This document shows, one piece after another, positions 46,435 through 56,095 of a stretch of 64,000 nucleotides of DNA; within the stretch, counting starts at the first letter, position 1; each line of letters begins with the position of its first letter. The translations under genes were made by a program, and so were the position numbers. This DNA comes from Paracoccus seriniphilus. Lineage in GTDB: Bacteria; Pseudomonadota; Alphaproteobacteria; Rhodobacterales; Rhodobacteraceae. The notes beneath the pieces were generated by a model, which was given only the letters and a program-made list of their open reading frames with translations, did not search any database and was not told where the DNA came from. The stretch lies in assembly GCF_028553745.1 (NCBI RefSeq), contig NZ_CP067129.1:15001-79000 (forward strand). Direction: 5' to 3'.

Positions 46435-47756
46435 TCCGTGCCGCCTTCGCCCTGTTTCTGGCGGTTCTTGCCGTTCCCGCCCATGCCATCGACATCCAGC
46501 AGGTCACATCACCCAAAGGGGTCGAGGCTTGGCTGGTCGAAGATCATTCCATCCCCTTCGTGGCGCTGAAGCTGGATTTCAAGGGCGGTGCCAGCCTTGA
46601 CGCCCCCGGCAAGCGCGGAGCCATCAACCTGATGACCGCCACCCTGGAAGAGGGCGCGGGCAAGCTGGATGCGACAGAATATGCCCAGGCGCTGGAAGAT
46701 CTGGGCGCAAGGCTGAATTTCGATGTCTCTGACGATTCGCTTGGCATTTCGATGCAGGCGCTGACCGAAAACCGCGATGAGGCCGCCGGTCTTCTGGCGC
46801 AGGCGCTGGCTCAGCCCCGTTTTGATGACAGTGCGGTAGAACGGGTCCGGGCGCAGGTTCAGGCCATCATCCGCTCGGAAGCCAGCGATCCGCAATCCAT
46901 TGCCGCCAAGGAAATGGCTCGTCAGGCATGGGGCGATCACCCCTATGGCAGCTCGATCAATGGGACGCCCGACAGCGTGGCAGCCCTGACGCGCAAGGAT
47001 CTGGTCACCGCCAAGAACCGTGTACTGGCGCGGGATCGCGTCGTGGTCGGCGCCGCAGGCGACATCACCCCCGAGGAACTGGGCCTGATGCTGGACAAGA
47101 TTCTGGGCGGCCTGCCTGAAAAGGGCACGGCCCCCCTGCCCGAACAGGCCCAACTGCAGCTGACTGGTGGTGTTACCGTCATCGACTGGGACAGCCCGCA
47201 GACCATCGTCAGCTTTGCCGGGCCGGGCCTGCCCATCGACGACCCTGACTATTTCGCGGCATATGTCGCCAACCACATCCTTGGCGGTGGCGGTTTCAGT
47301 TCGCGCCTGATGGAAGAAATCCGCGAAAAGCGCGGGCTGACCTATGGTGTCGGCACTGGGCTTGCCACCGGAATCTATGGGCAGACATGGCGCGGAGGCA
47401 TGGCCGGATCGAATGCCACGACCGGGCAGGCGATCGACCTGATCCGCGCCGAATGGGACCGGATGGGGCAAGAGGGCGTCAGCGAACAGGAACTGGCCGA
47501 TGCCAAGACCTATCTGACCGGCGAATACCCCCTGCGCTTTGATGGCAATGGCAAGATCGCCTCGATCCTGTCGGGCATGCAGCTGATCGGATTGCCGATC
47601 GACTATATCAACACCCGCAATGCCAGGGTCGAGGCCGTGACCGCCGATGACGTCAAACGCGTCTCGCAGCGACTGTTGAAGTCCGACGAGTTGCGCTTCG
47701 TGCTGGTCGGGCGCCCCGAAGGTGTCCAGACCGAAGACGATGCCGGACAGGATTGA
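46431..47756 (+). CDS. M16-family peptidase homologue lacking the zinc motif
   Basis: A 441-residue exported protein with a signal peptide ending VPAHA. It has the M16 fold, including the R/Y pair block SSRLMEEIREKRGLTYGVG typical of the non-catalytic partner, but in place of HxxEH it reads INLMTATLEEGA, with no histidines. It should act as the regulatory half of a heterodimer with the preceding enzyme, as in mitochondrial processing peptidase. Overlap with the upstream gene is four bases. Confidence 0.92.
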   Translation: MIRAAFALFLAVLAVPAHAIDIQQVTSPKGVEAWLVEDHSIPFVALKLDFKGGASLDAPGKRGAINLMTATLEEGAGKLDATEYAQALEDLGARLNFDVSDDSLGISMQALTENRDEAAGLLAQALAQPRFDDSAVERVRAQVQAIIRSEASDPQSIAAKEMARQAWGDHPYGSSINGTPDSVAALTRKDLVTAKNRVLARDRVVVGAAGDITPEELGLMLDKILGGLPEKGTAPLPEQAQLQLTGGVTVIDWDSPQTIVSFAGPGLPIDDPDYFAAYVANHILGGGGFSSRLMEEIREKRGLTYGVGTGLATGIYGQTWRGGMAGSNATTGQAIDLIRAEWDRMGQEGVSEQELADAKTYLTGEYPLRFDGNGKIASILSGMQLIGLPIDYINTRNARVEAVTADDVKRVSQRLLKSDELRFVLVGRPEGVQTEDDAGQD

Positions 47757-47766
47757 CCCGGAAACC

Positions 47767-47798
47767 GATCCCGGCCCCACGCATCAGGGGCCGGGATC
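47767..47798. terminator. Bidirectional terminator hairpin
   Basis: A perfect 12-pair stem (47767-47778 with 47787-47798) around an eight-base loop lies between the M16 gene and the convergent small lipoprotein gene. Flanking T-runs are weak, so termination may be partial. Confidence 0.7.
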
Positions 47799-47803
47799 AC
47801 GAC

Positions 47804-47980
47804 TTATTTGACCTGCACCGCGCCGCTTCCCCCAAGCGCGGCACCTGCCACGGCACCGGCCGGCCCCGCCACCACGGCACCTGTCGCGGCACCGGTGGTC
47901 GCCCGGGTCGCGGTATTCTGCCCACAGGCGACAAGCGCGACCGAGGCCACACCAACAAGCATCATCTGAACGGTCGTCAT
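47804..47980 (-). CDS. Small glycine-zipper lipoprotein
   Basis: A 58-residue predicted lipoprotein: short signal peptide with lipobox LVAC (Cys19), followed by [25 protein letters not shown], a glycine-zipper segment, and a short end. Such small entericidin- or OsmB-like lipoproteins are common in Rhodobacteraceae; the role is unknown. AGGAAG precedes ATG 47980. The divergent mutL starts 128 bases away. The longer frame from 48013 adds an unlikely N-terminus. Confidence 0.72.
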   Translation of the reverse strand: MTTVQMMLVGVASVALVACGQNTATRATTGAATGAVVAGPAGAVAGAALGGSGAVQVK

Positions 47981-48108
47981 GGCGATCTTCCTTTCCTGTT
48001 CATTCGATCTCAACAGTCAACCGATCCGCAGGCATATTGGTTGCAACGGCACCCGGAACCGTGACGAGGAACTTTCGACTCATCCCGAGAACTGCTAGAT
48101 ATGGACGC

Positions 48109-49947
48109 ATGACCCGCCACGCCCCCAACATCCGCCCGATCATCCGCCAATTGGATGATGCGACGGCGAACCGTATCGCCGCGGGCGAGGTGGTCGAACG
48201 CCCTGCTTCGGCTGTCAAGGAACTGGTCGAGAACGCGCTGGATGCCGGGGCGGAACGGATCGATGTCACCATTGATCAGGGCGGCAAGCGCCTGATCCGG
48301 GTCAGCGATGACGGCTGTGGCATGACCGCCGAAGATCTGCCGCTGGCCCTTTCGCGACATGCCACCAGCAAGATCGACGGCAGCGACCTGCTGGCCATCA
48401 ACAGTTTCGGCTTTCGCGGCGAAGCCCTGCCGTCACTGGGTGCGGTGGGGCGGCTGACCATCACCTCGCGCGCGGCCGGGGCCGAGGGAGCCGAGATTTC
48501 GGTGAAGGGCGGCAAGGTCGGTCCCGTGCGTCCGGCGGCGGGAAATCGCGGTACGGTGGTCGAATTGCGCGACCTGTTTCATGCCACGCCTGCGCGGCTC
48601 AAGTTCATGCGCAGCGACAGGGCCGAAACGCAGGCCGTGACCGACACGATGCGACGGCTGGCCATGGCCGAACCCTATGTCGGCTTTACCCTCAGCGCCG
48701 ATGGCCGCAGCCTGTTTCGTGCCGATGCCGAACAGGGCGATCTGTTCGGAGCCCTTCAGGCAAGGCTGGCGCAGGTCATGGGCCACGATTTCATCGACAA
48801 CGCCATCCCCATCGATGCCGAACGCGAGGGCATCACCCTGACCGGCTTTGCTGCGCTGCCGACCTATTCGCGCGGGGCTGCGGTGGCCCAGCATCTCTAT
48901 GTCAACGGGCGGCCGGTACGCGACAAGCTGCTGACCGGGGCGTTGCGCGCAGGCTATATGGATGTGCTGGCTTCAGGCAGATATCCCGCCGCGGTTCTGT
49001 ATCTGACCTGCGATCCGCAGCTGGTCGATGTCAATGTCCACCCCGCCAAGGCCGAGGTCCGCTTTCGCGATCCCTCGGCCGCGCGCAGCCTTGTGGTTTC
49101 GGCCCTGCGGCATGCGCTGGCCAATGCCGGGCATCGCGCTTCGTCAACGGTGGGGGATGCGACGCTGGCGGCATTTCAGCCCGAGGCCAGCCAGCCCTCG
49201 TCGGCGCGGCGCTATCAGATGGAATACCGCCCCTCGGCCACGGCACGACGGGCCTCATTCGACCTGCAGGCTCCGGTCCCCGCTTCCCCCGCGCCCGACC
49301 ACGGCTTTGCCGAAACCCCATCGGCCCGCTTCGAGGAAACCGCCACGGATGACAGCCAGGTCCTGGCCCCACTTGGTGCGGCCCGCGCGCAGATTCACGA
49401 GAATTACATCATCGCCCAGACCGAGGATGGGCTGGTCATCGTCGATCAACATGCCGCCCATGAACGCCTGGTCTATGAGCGTCTGAAAGCGCAGGCCGAC
49501 AGCAATGGTATCCCGTCACAGGCGCTGCTGATCCCCGAGATCGTGGAGCTGAGCGAATCCGATGCCGCACGCATCCTGTCGATCCGCGACGAACTGGCAG
49601 AACTGGGCCTGATCATCGAGGCTTTCGGCGGCGGCGCCATTGCCATCCGCGAAACCCCCGCCATGCTGACCCGGTTGGACGGCCCGGCGCTGATCCGCGA
49701 CATCCTGGACGATCTCAGCGATCAGGGGGCCTCGGACCGCCTGCGCGCGCGGATCGACGCGGTGCTGTCCTCGATGGCCTGCCATGGCTCTGTCAGATCC
49801 GGGCGGCGCATGAGTGCCGAGGAAATGAACGCCCTGCTGCGCGAAATGGAGCGCACGCCGAAATCGGGGCAATGCAATCATGGTCGTCCCACCTGGGTCA
49901 AACTGCGCCTGTCCGATATCGAAAGGCTGTTTGGCAGAAGGGATTGA
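48109..49947 (+). CDS. mutL: DNA mismatch repair protein MutL (endonuclease type)
   Basis: A 612-residue MutL. The ATPase domain has [38 protein letters not shown] and [13 protein letters not shown]; the dimerisation domain carries the metal-dependent endonuclease motif [12 protein letters not shown] plus CHGSVR and QCNHGRPT. This means it nicks DNA itself and does not need MutH. The middle linker is Pro/Ala/Ser-rich. ATG 48109 is chosen because it gives the family N-terminus; an earlier GTG at 48037 would add 24 unusual residues. Confidence 0.96.
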   Translation: MTRHAPNIRPIIRQLDDATANRIAAGEVVERPASAVKELVENALDAGAERIDVTIDQGGKRLIRVSDDGCGMTAEDLPLALSRHATSKIDGSDLLAINSFGFRGEALPSLGAVGRLTITSRAAGAEGAEISVKGGKVGPVRPAAGNRGTVVELRDLFHATPARLKFMRSDRAETQAVTDTMRRLAMAEPYVGFTLSADGRSLFRADAEQGDLFGALQARLAQVMGHDFIDNAIPIDAEREGITLTGFAALPTYSRGAAVAQHLYVNGRPVRDKLLTGALRAGYMDVLASGRYPAAVLYLTCDPQLVDVNVHPAKAEVRFRDPSAARSLVVSALRHALANAGHRASSTVGDATLAAFQPEASQPSSARRYQMEYRPSATARRASFDLQAPVPASPAPDHGFAETPSARFEETATDDSQVLAPLGAARAQIHENYIIAQTEDGLVIVDQHAAHERLVYERLKAQADSNGIPSQALLIPEIVELSESDAARILSIRDELAELGLIIEAFGGGAIAIRETPAMLTRLDGPALIRDILDDLSDQGASDRLRARIDAVLSSMACHGSVRSGRRMSAEEMNALLREMERTPKSGQCNHGRPTWVKLRLSDIERLFGRRD

Positions 49948-49994
49948 CCCGCCCGCCCTGCGGCGCGACAACTGGGCAACCGCAGGAGGTTTTC

Positions 49995-50366
49995 ATGCTT
50001 CAGATCAGCCCCGAAAAAATCGCCCATGTGATCATCCGTGCCCGTGAATATGACAGCGGCGTCAATGCCTGGGCGCATCAGGGGGGCGGCCGACAGCACG
50101 GAAACCGCACCGAACTGCATGACTTCATCGCGGGGTTGAACGAAGACGAACAAGCCAGCCTTGTCGCCGTCATGTGGATCGGTCGGGAGAGTTTCGACGC
50201 CGCCGATCTGGACGAAGCCATGCGCACGGCGCGCGAGGAAAACACCACACCGACCGAAGATTACCTGATGGGCGAACCGCAGCTGTCCGACCTGCTGGAG
50301 GCCGGCATGGATGCGCTGGGTCTTTCGCCCGAGGATGCCGAGGACGACCTGCAGAAACCGGTCTGA
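49995..50366 (+). CDS. DUF3775 domain protein
   Basis: A 123-residue acidic protein beginning MLQISPEKIAHVIIRAREYD, with LHDFIAGLNEDEQASLVAVMWIGRESFDAADLDEAMRTA in the middle, matching DUF3775, whose function is unknown. A strong AGGAGG lies before ATG 49995 and it is 47 bases after mutL, so it is probably on the same message. The stop abuts the stop of the convergent sugar dehydrogenase (TGATCA across the join). Confidence 0.82.
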   Translation: MLQISPEKIAHVIIRAREYDSGVNAWAHQGGGRQHGNRTELHDFIAGLNEDEQASLVAVMWIGRESFDAADLDEAMRTAREENTTPTEDYLMGEPQLSDLLEAGMDALGLSPEDAEDDLQKPV

Positions 50367-51542
50367 TCAGCGCGGTGTCATCCTGATCAGCGCGCCGCCG
50401 TCCTCGTCGGTCAGCAGCATGATCGCACCGTCCTGTGCCACATCGACATCGCGCACCCGGCCGACATTCTGCAGATAGCGCGCCTCTCCGACGACACGAT
50501 CCCCCGACAGTTTCAGGCGGACGATCGAACTTGACTGCAATCCGCCCAGCAGCAGGTCGCCATTCCAGTCCGGGAACATCTCTCCCTCATAGAATACCAG
50601 CCCGCTGGGGGCGATCGAAGGATCCCAGTAATAGACCGGCTGTTCGGTCCCCTCTTTCTGCGTCAGCCCCTCGGTGATCTGTTCGCCACTGTATTCGGTG
50701 CCATAGCTGACATCGGGCCAGCCGTAATTGCGCCCGGCCTGTGGCTTGTTCAGCTCATCCCCGCCCATCGGACCATGTTCGGTCGTCCACAGGGATCCAT
50801 CGGGCGCAAGCGCCGCGCCCTGCATATTGCGATGCCCCCAGGACCAGATCTCCGGCAGGGCACCCGCAACGCCGGGCTTGCCCATCGGCGCGCCGGTCAG
50901 CGGGTCGATCCGCACGACCTTTCCCAGGGTCGTCTGCAGATCCTGCGCGGCATGGCGGAATTCGTTGCCGCCCCGCTCGCCGGTGGTGACGAACAGCCCG
51001 CCCTTGTCGTCCAGGACCAGACGCGATCCGTAATGCAGCGTCGACGGATAGGGCGTCTGACGCCAGATGACACGGGCATCCTCGACGCGGGTCGCATCTT
51101 TGGACAGGACGCCGGTGGCGACCGACACATGGGTCAGATTGTCGGGATCGCGTTCGGCAAAGCTGACCCACAGGCGGCGGGTGTCGGCGAAATCGTCACC
51201 GACGATCACATCCAGCAAGCCCCCCTGATCTTCGGCATCGACCTTTGGCAAACCGGTGATCGGCGCCGACAGCGTTCCGTCGGGCGCGACAAGGCGCAAC
51301 CGGCCCGGACGTTCGGTCACCAGCCAGCTGCCATCGGGCAATTGCGCCATGCCCCATGGATGCTCCAGCCCATCCACCACCGTCCTGTGCGCCACGGCAA
51401 CGCGTGGCAGGGCCGGTGCGCGGGTCTGGTTTTCAAAGGCCGGTTCCTGGTCCGAACCATTGGGCGGACGGTCATTGAAACCCTGGGCGGCAGCGCATCC
51501 CGCAAACAGACTGGTAAGGACAAAAGTCTTCATCGCATTCAT
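50367..51542 (-). CDS. PQQ-dependent sugar dehydrogenase (soluble GDH type)
   Basis: A 391-residue exported six-bladed propeller protein of the soluble glucose/aldose dehydrogenase family (PF07995). After a signal peptide (MKTFVLTSLFAGCAAA) come LEHPWGMAQLPDGSWLVTERPGRL, DQGGLLDVIVG, SRLVLDDKGGLFVTTGERG, GHRNMQGAALAPDGSLWTTEHGPMGGDELN and the calcium/PQQ-type NYGWPDVSYG block. It oxidises sugars in the periplasm if PQQ is bound. No PQQ-synthesis genes are nearby. The start may be 51542 or 51533. Confidence 0.88.
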   Translation of the reverse strand: MNAMKTFVLTSLFAGCAAAQGFNDRPPNGSDQEPAFENQTRAPALPRVAVAHRTVVDGLEHPWGMAQLPDGSWLVTERPGRLRLVAPDGTLSAPITGLPKVDAEDQGGLLDVIVGDDFADTRRLWVSFAERDPDNLTHVSVATGVLSKDATRVEDARVIWRQTPYPSTLHYGSRLVLDDKGGLFVTTGERGGNEFRHAAQDLQTTLGKVVRIDPLTGAPMGKPGVAGALPEIWSWGHRNMQGAALAPDGSLWTTEHGPMGGDELNKPQAGRNYGWPDVSYGTEYSGEQITEGLTQKEGTEQPVYYWDPSIAPSGLVFYEGEMFPDWNGDLLLGGLQSSSIVRLKLSGDRVVGEARYLQNVGRVRDVDVAQDGAIMLLTDEDGGALIRMTPR

Positions 51543-51572
51543 GGCACTCTATCCCTTGCAAAACTCTTGCCA

Positions 51573-51619
51573 TCATAGCGCAGAGCGATCCCTTGCGTCC
51601 CGCAATTTGGATCACCTCC
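51573..51619 (-). promoter_or_regulatory. Leader with 12-base Shine-Dalgarno match upstream of the sugar dehydrogenase
   Basis: On the minus strand GGAGGTGATCCA at 51619-51608 is an exact complement of the 16S 3' end. A TTG at 51605 opens a ten-codon frame (LRDARDRSAL) that stops at 51573, 31 bases before the dehydrogenase start. It may be a leader-peptide site or a chance match. Confidence 0.25.
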
Positions 51620-51761
51620 GCGTCAGGCCACCGATCCGACCGTTTTCGTCCGAAGGGCCGGGGGCGCGCTGCCGCGATGAGGGGGGCCGAAGTTCGTGAA
51701 AATGCCGGATCCATGCGCATGGCCCGGTGCAAGGGCAGCCCTGTCGCGGGATTGGCCCGGC

Positions 51762-52409
51762 CTAGAAGGGCACGGGCGCCCTGAAGGTCATCTGCATCCC
51801 GCTGTCGGGATGTTTCAGGCGCAAGCTCTCGGCATGCAGCATCAGGCGCGGGTGATCCGCCGCCGCCCCCGAGGCATAGAGCGGGTCGCCCAGAATGACG
51901 TGACCGGTGCTGAGCATATGCACCCGCAGCTGATGGCTGCGTCCGGTCAGGGGGAACAGCCGCACCCGTGTTTCGGTATCGCTGGACTTCATGACGCGCC
52001 AATCGGTCTGGGCGGGCTTGCCTGTCTCGTGATCGACCTTCTGACGCGGGCGATTGGGCCAGTCGACGATCAGCGGCAGATCCACGCGCCCGGTCTTGGG
52101 CTCCAGCCGCCCGTCAAGCCGGGCGATATAGACCTTTTTCGTGCGCCGCTCTTCGAATTGCCGGGACAGATTGCGCTGCGCATGGGGTGTCAGCCCGAAA
52201 ACCATCACCCCAGAGGTATCCAGATCCAGCCGGTGAACCAGCAGCACGGTCGGGAACGCGCCGCGCAAACGCTCGATCATGCAATCGGCCTTTTCAGGGC
52301 CGCGCCCTGGCACCGACAACAGCCCCGAGGGCTTGTTCACGACAAGAATTTCGTGATCGGCATGGATGATCTCGGGCGCATCCATGGGCGGAGCGTAGAC
52401 AAAGCTCAT
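51762..52409 (-). CDS. RluA-family pseudouridine synthase
   Basis: A 215-residue RluA-type synthase without an S4 domain: the catalytic Asp is in HRLDLDTSGVMVFGL, followed by YIARLDGRLEPKTGRVDLPL and LTGRSHQLRVHMLSTGHVILGDPLY. It converts specific uridines in 23S rRNA and possibly tRNA to pseudouridine. Its length equals E. coli RluA (219), the probable counterpart. The stop of lysE and this start overlap by four bases (52406-52409). Confidence 0.92.
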   Translation of the reverse strand: MSFVYAPPMDAPEIIHADHEILVVNKPSGLLSVPGRGPEKADCMIERLRGAFPTVLLVHRLDLDTSGVMVFGLTPHAQRNLSRQFEERRTKKVYIARLDGRLEPKTGRVDLPLIVDWPNRPRQKVDHETGKPAQTDWRVMKSSDTETRVRLFPLTGRSHQLRVHMLSTGHVILGDPLYASGAAADHPRLMLHAESLRLKHPDSGMQMTFRAPVPF

Positions 52410-53032
52410 TTCGCGACCAGACGGATGGCCAGCCCCGCGAACATGACCGCCGCGATCCGGTTCACAAGGCCAAGCTGCTTGCCGATCACATGTCCCGCCA
52501 CGCCGCCGACGATGCCATACCCGATGGTCACCAGCGTTCCGGTCAGCGCAAAGATCAGCCCCAAGCCCAATATCTGCTGCCAGACAGGCCCCCAGTCGGG
52601 ATTGGTGAACTGCGGCAGAAAAGCCAGCAGGAACAGCACGGGCTTGGGGTTCAGTGCATTGGACAGAAAACCGCGTTTAATGATGTTCCACGGCCGCACG
52701 CTGCCGCGCGCCGAAGGATCAACAGGCCCGGCATTCCAGCTTTTCCAGGCCAGCCACAGCAGATAGGCCGCCCCGGCATATTTGATGGCCCGCAGCGCCT
52801 CGGGATGGGCGGCCACAACCGCACCCAGACCCGCAGTTGCCATGGCCAGATGCATCAGGACGCCAAGGCCGACCCCGAAACCCGCCAGAACACCAGCACG
52901 CGGACCGCCCTGGATGCCGCAGGCACTGGCAAAGAACACATCCTGACCGGGGGCGAAATTCAGAACCAGCCCGCCGGCGATGAAGGCCGTAAGCTGTCCG
53001 ACCGGAATATTGGCAAGGGTTTCCCAGATCAT
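52406..53032 (-). CDS. LysE-family amino-acid exporter
   Basis: A 208-residue inner-membrane protein with about six hydrophobic segments and the family signature FIAGGLVLNFAPGQDVFFASACGIQGGPRAGVLAG, then GFLSNALNPKPVLFLLAFLPQF. LysE/RhtB exporters remove amino acids such as threonine or homoserine; the substrate here is unknown. ATG 53032 overlaps the msrC stop (ATGA); upstream in-frame starts run into msrC and are discarded. Middle gene of the msrC-lysE-rluA unit. Confidence 0.9.
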   Translation of the reverse strand: MIWETLANIPVGQLTAFIAGGLVLNFAPGQDVFFASACGIQGGPRAGVLAGFGVGLGVLMHLAMATAGLGAVVAAHPEALRAIKYAGAAYLLWLAWKSWNAGPVDPSARGSVRPWNIIKRGFLSNALNPKPVLFLLAFLPQFTNPDWGPVWQQILGLGLIFALTGTLVTIGYGIVGGVAGHVIGKQLGLVNRIAAVMFAGLAIRLVAK

Positions 53033-53499
53033 GCTGCCTGCGATGCTCCGATCTGTCCAAAGACCCCCGCAAGGATCTGCCCCAGCCGGGCCGCATCCTC
53101 TTCGGTAAAGGCATCTTTCTGATTGCTGTCGATATCCAGAACGCCGATCACCCTCTTCTCGCGGTCGAATACCGGCAGGACCAATTCGGACCTCGTGCTG
53201 CTGCTGCAGGCGATATGGCCGGGAAATGCATCGACATCGGACACGATCTGGGGCTGACCGCTGCGCGCCGCCGCGCCGCAGACCCCGCGCGAGAAGGGAA
53301 TCACCAGACAACCATGGCCGCCCTGATACGGCCCGATCTTCAGCAATTCGGGTTCCGTGACACGGTAGAAACCGGTCCAGTCGAAACGATCATCGGAATG
53401 ATGAATTTCACAGGCCATCGTCGCCATCAGCGCGACCACGTCGGTCTCGCCTTCGGTCAGGGCATGGATTCGGGCGGCAAGCGAGTCATAATCACACAT
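53029..53499 (-). CDS. msrC: Free methionine-(R)-sulfoxide reductase (GAF domain)
   Basis: A 156-residue GAF-domain enzyme that reduces free methionine-(R)-sulfoxide. The three cysteines C64, C74 and C98 keep the same spacing (10 and 24 residues) as C84, C94 and C118 of the E. coli enzyme, in GCLVIPFSRGVCGAAARSG and DVDAFPGHIACSSS; the last is the catalytic Cys. SELVLPVFDREKRVIGVLDIDS follows. It protects against oxidised methionine. First gene of a leftward unit with lysE and rluA; divergent from the histidine-kinase gene. Confidence 0.93.
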   Translation of the reverse strand: MCDYDSLAARIHALTEGETDVVALMATMACEIHHSDDRFDWTGFYRVTEPELLKIGPYQGGHGCLVIPFSRGVCGAAARSGQPQIVSDVDAFPGHIACSSSTRSELVLPVFDREKRVIGVLDIDSNQKDAFTEEDAARLGQILAGVFGQIGASQAA

Positions 53500-53593
53500 T
53501 CTTCCCGTTTACGCGCTCGCCCACCGGATCGAAAGTCCGCTTTTGCGTCAGACACCCTTTCAGTAGCGCGCGTGCTGGGCCAAGGTCTCGATC

Positions 53594-54916
53594 ATGAAAA
53601 GACTGTCTCTGACCATACGGATCCTCATTGTCATTCTGGTCGTGCAGGGCATGCTGTTCGTCATGCTGGCCATGGCCAATCTGGACGGGCTGCGCCGGGA
53701 AATCGCCACGGAAACCAGGCTGGCGGCGCAGACGGCGCGCTCGCTGGTTCTGGCGACCATCGGCACCATGCAGGGGGCGGTGCCAGATGACAGGCTGATG
53801 GCCATGCTGCCCGAGCGACTGGTGCCGCCGCGCCATACCCGCATCGCCATCCTGGATGCCAGCGACGGGGTGATCCACCAGATCGGGCATGCGGATCAGG
53901 ACGGCCCGACTGCCCCGCATTGGTTTGTGCGCATGGTTGCACCCGAGGCCCTGGAAACCCGCCTGCCCGTCCGGCTGCAGGACCGGCTGCGCGGTTTCGT
54001 CCATATCGCAACCGATCCCGCGAGTGAAATCGATCGGGCGTGGCGCGACATCCGCAAGACGCTTGGCCTTGCGGCACTGGCCTCGGTGCTGCAGACCTTG
54101 CTGATCCTGCTTGCGGTGCGGGCGGCGCTGCGCCCGGTGACGGCGATCACATCGCGCCTGTCCGATATCGCGAAGGGCGATCTGAGCGCCCGCGTCGGCG
54201 CCTTGCCGCAACCGGATCTGGCCCCCCTGGCAGAGAAGGTCGATCACCTGGCGGCCTCGCTGGAACAGGCCGAGACCGATCGTGCCCGCCTGCAACGTCA
54301 GGTGGTCAGCCGCGCCGATGACGAACGCAAGTCCATTGCCCGCGACCTGCATGATGAAATGGGGCCCTGCCTGTTCGGTCTGCGCGTCGAGGCCGAGGCC
54401 CTGCGCGACCGGGCGAAATCCGAAGATGACCGGCAGGGGGCCGAGGCGATCATGGCGATTGCCGACCAGATTTCCAGCGTGAACCGCGCCCTGCTGAAGG
54501 ATCTGCGTCCCGCGGCCATCGGGCAACTGCCCCTGCCGGTCGTCTTTGGCGACTATGTGAACGATCTGCGTCGCATGGCTGCCGACACGCGGATCAAACT
54601 GGAAATCGCGCCCGATCTGCCCGAACCGGACGAGCCGACGGCGACCACCCTGTTCCGGATCCTTCAGGAAGGCTCGACCAATGCGTTGCGACATGCACAT
54701 CCGCGGCGGATCGATATACGGGTCTGGACCGATCCGGCCCATTGGCGCATGATCCTGTCTGATGACGGGCCCGGCTTTCCCCGGCAGCATCGCGAAGGCA
54801 CCGGGCTGACGGGCATGCGCGAACGGATCACCCTTCTGGGGGGAAGTTTGCAGCTGACCTCGGACGGAAGCGGAACGACAATCGAAGCAGCCCTGCCACG
54901 CGGGCAGACGCAATGA
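53594..54916 (+). CDS. NarL-type sensor histidine kinase
   Basis: A 440-residue membrane kinase: a first hydrophobic segment (residues 7-29), a periplasmic domain of about 125 residues, a second segment (about 155-178), a HAMP linker (ALRPVTAITSRLSDIAKGDLSARV), a HisKA_3 dimerisation domain with the phosphorylated His253 in DDERKSIARDLHDEMG, and a HATPase (QEGSTNALRHAHP, LSDDGPGFP, GTGLTGMRERI). The layout fits MoxY/NarX-type kinases. It is ten bases from the LuxR-type regulator, clearly its partner. The stimulus is unknown. Confidence 0.93.
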   Translation: MKRLSLTIRILIVILVVQGMLFVMLAMANLDGLRREIATETRLAAQTARSLVLATIGTMQGAVPDDRLMAMLPERLVPPRHTRIAILDASDGVIHQIGHADQDGPTAPHWFVRMVAPEALETRLPVRLQDRLRGFVHIATDPASEIDRAWRDIRKTLGLAALASVLQTLLILLAVRAALRPVTAITSRLSDIAKGDLSARVGALPQPDLAPLAEKVDHLAASLEQAETDRARLQRQVVSRADDERKSIARDLHDEMGPCLFGLRVEAEALRDRAKSEDDRQGAEAIMAIADQISSVNRALLKDLRPAAIGQLPLPVVFGDYVNDLRRMAADTRIKLEIAPDLPEPDEPTATTLFRILQEGSTNALRHAHPRRIDIRVWTDPAHWRMILSDDGPGFPRQHREGTGLTGMRERITLLGGSLQLTSDGSGTTIEAALPRGQTQ

Positions 54917-54925
54917 GGCCATGAC

Positions 54926-55549
54926 ATGAAGACCGTTCTGGTCGTCGACGACCACCCCATCACCCATCTGGGCGCAAACAGGCTGTTGCGCGATCTGGGC
55001 TATGAACAGATCGCCCAGGCCATGTCGGGCGAAGACGCGCTGAGCCAGATATCTGACGGGCTGTCCCCCTCGCTGATCATTCTGGACATCAACCTGCCCG
55101 GCGCAAGCGGTCTGGATCTGATCCTGTCGCTGCGCGATGCTCTGCCCCAGGTTGCCATTCTGGTATTCTCGATGAATGACCAGACCGGCTTCGCCGCACG
55201 CGCCCTGCAGGCGGGGGCGCAGGGCTTCCTGTCCAAACACGCTCCGCCTGCCGATTTCCGCGATGCGGTGAAAACTCTGGAGCAGGGCGAATTCTACCTG
55301 TCCGCCAAGCAGGCCGTGGCCCTGGCCACGCTGCGCGCCGGTGCCAGCGCCGACCCGCTGGCAGCGCTGTCCGATCGCGAACGCCAGGTGCTGGCCCTGA
55401 TCGGGCGCGGGCTCAGCCTGCAGGCCATCGCGGATCAGCTGGGGGTCAGCTACAAGACGGCCGCGAATACTTCATCCGCGCTCAAGCGCAAACTTGACGT
55501 GGACGGCATCAACGGTTTGATGAAATTTGCATTGGATAGCGGCGTTTGA
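54926..55549 (+). CDS. NarL/LuxR-type response regulator
   Basis: A 207-residue regulator with receiver domain (VVDDHP, phospho-acceptor Asp54 in LIILDINLPG, SKHAPPADF in place of the usual Lys-Pro) and a C-terminal LuxR helix-turn-helix (LSDRERQVLALIGRGLSLQAIADQLGVSYKTAANTSSALKRKLDVDG). Cognate to the preceding kinase; together they probably control the downstream DUF2478, TusA and MbfA-like genes, which follow on the same strand with short gaps. The sequence shows no hint of the DNA site. Confidence 0.93.
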   Translation: MKTVLVVDDHPITHLGANRLLRDLGYEQIAQAMSGEDALSQISDGLSPSLIILDINLPGASGLDLILSLRDALPQVAILVFSMNDQTGFAARALQAGAQGFLSKHAPPADFRDAVKTLEQGEFYLSAKQAVALATLRAGASADPLAALSDRERQVLALIGRGLSLQAIADQLGVSYKTAANTSSALKRKLDVDGINGLMKFALDSGV

Positions 55550-55579
55550 TCGCCGCACCCTGGCAGTGAGGATGGTGAC

Positions 55580-56095
55580 ATGTTGATGGGGTGGTTCGGG
55601 CTGGACGAAGACGCGCAACCCGGCGCAGCAGACGATCTGCTGGGCCAGCTGGCACGTGACCTTTCGGCTCAGGGTGTCCGTGTGGCTGGCGCGGTGCAGG
55701 TCAACAGCACCCCCGATCCCGAATGCGCCTGCGACATGGATGTCGTCGTGATTGGCGATGATGCGCCGCCCATTCGCATTTCCCAGTCCCTCGGAACGGG
55801 ATCGACGGGCTGCCGTCTGGACCCCGGTGCGCTGGAACAGGCAGCGGCGCGCGTGTCACAGCGGATGGCGGGCGCTGAACTGCTGGTGCTGCCGAAATTC
55901 GGCCGGCAAGAGGCCTTGGGCCGTGGATTCTGTTCGGTCATCGCACAGGCTGCCTCCGAAGACCTGCCGGTCATCCTCCATGTGCCTGCGCAGCAACGTC
56001 AGGCGTTCGCGCAGTTCAGCGGTGATCTGGCACAGCGCATCGCGCCAGAAGATCTGGGGCGTTGGTGCGCCCGGGCCGTGGCAGAGCGCCCGTGA
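55580..56095 (+). CDS. DUF2478 domain protein
   Basis: A 171-residue protein matching DUF2478 (PF10649): DDLLGQLARDLSAQGVRVAGAVQVN, then CACDMDVVVIGDDAPPIRISQSLGTGSTGCRLDPGALEQAA and LLVLPKFGRQEALGRGF. The family is predicted to be NTPase-like and often lies near molybdenum or nitrogen-metabolism genes; no function is proven. The P-loop found in some members is not visible here. Its stop overlaps the tusA-like start (GTGA), so the two are translated together. Confidence 0.82.
   Translation: MLMGWFGLDEDAQPGAADDLLGQLARDLSAQGVRVAGAVQVNSTPDPECACDMDVVVIGDDAPPIRISQSLGTGSTGCRLDPGALEQAAARVSQRMAGAELLVLPKFGRQEALGRGFCSVIAQAASEDLPVILHVPAQQRQAFAQFSGDLAQRIAPEDLGRWCARAVAERP

Noticed and set aside
53492..55240. 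Leftward 582-codon frame across the histidine kinase and regulator
   Set aside because: Shadow of two well-supported rightward genes; no domain or ribosome site.
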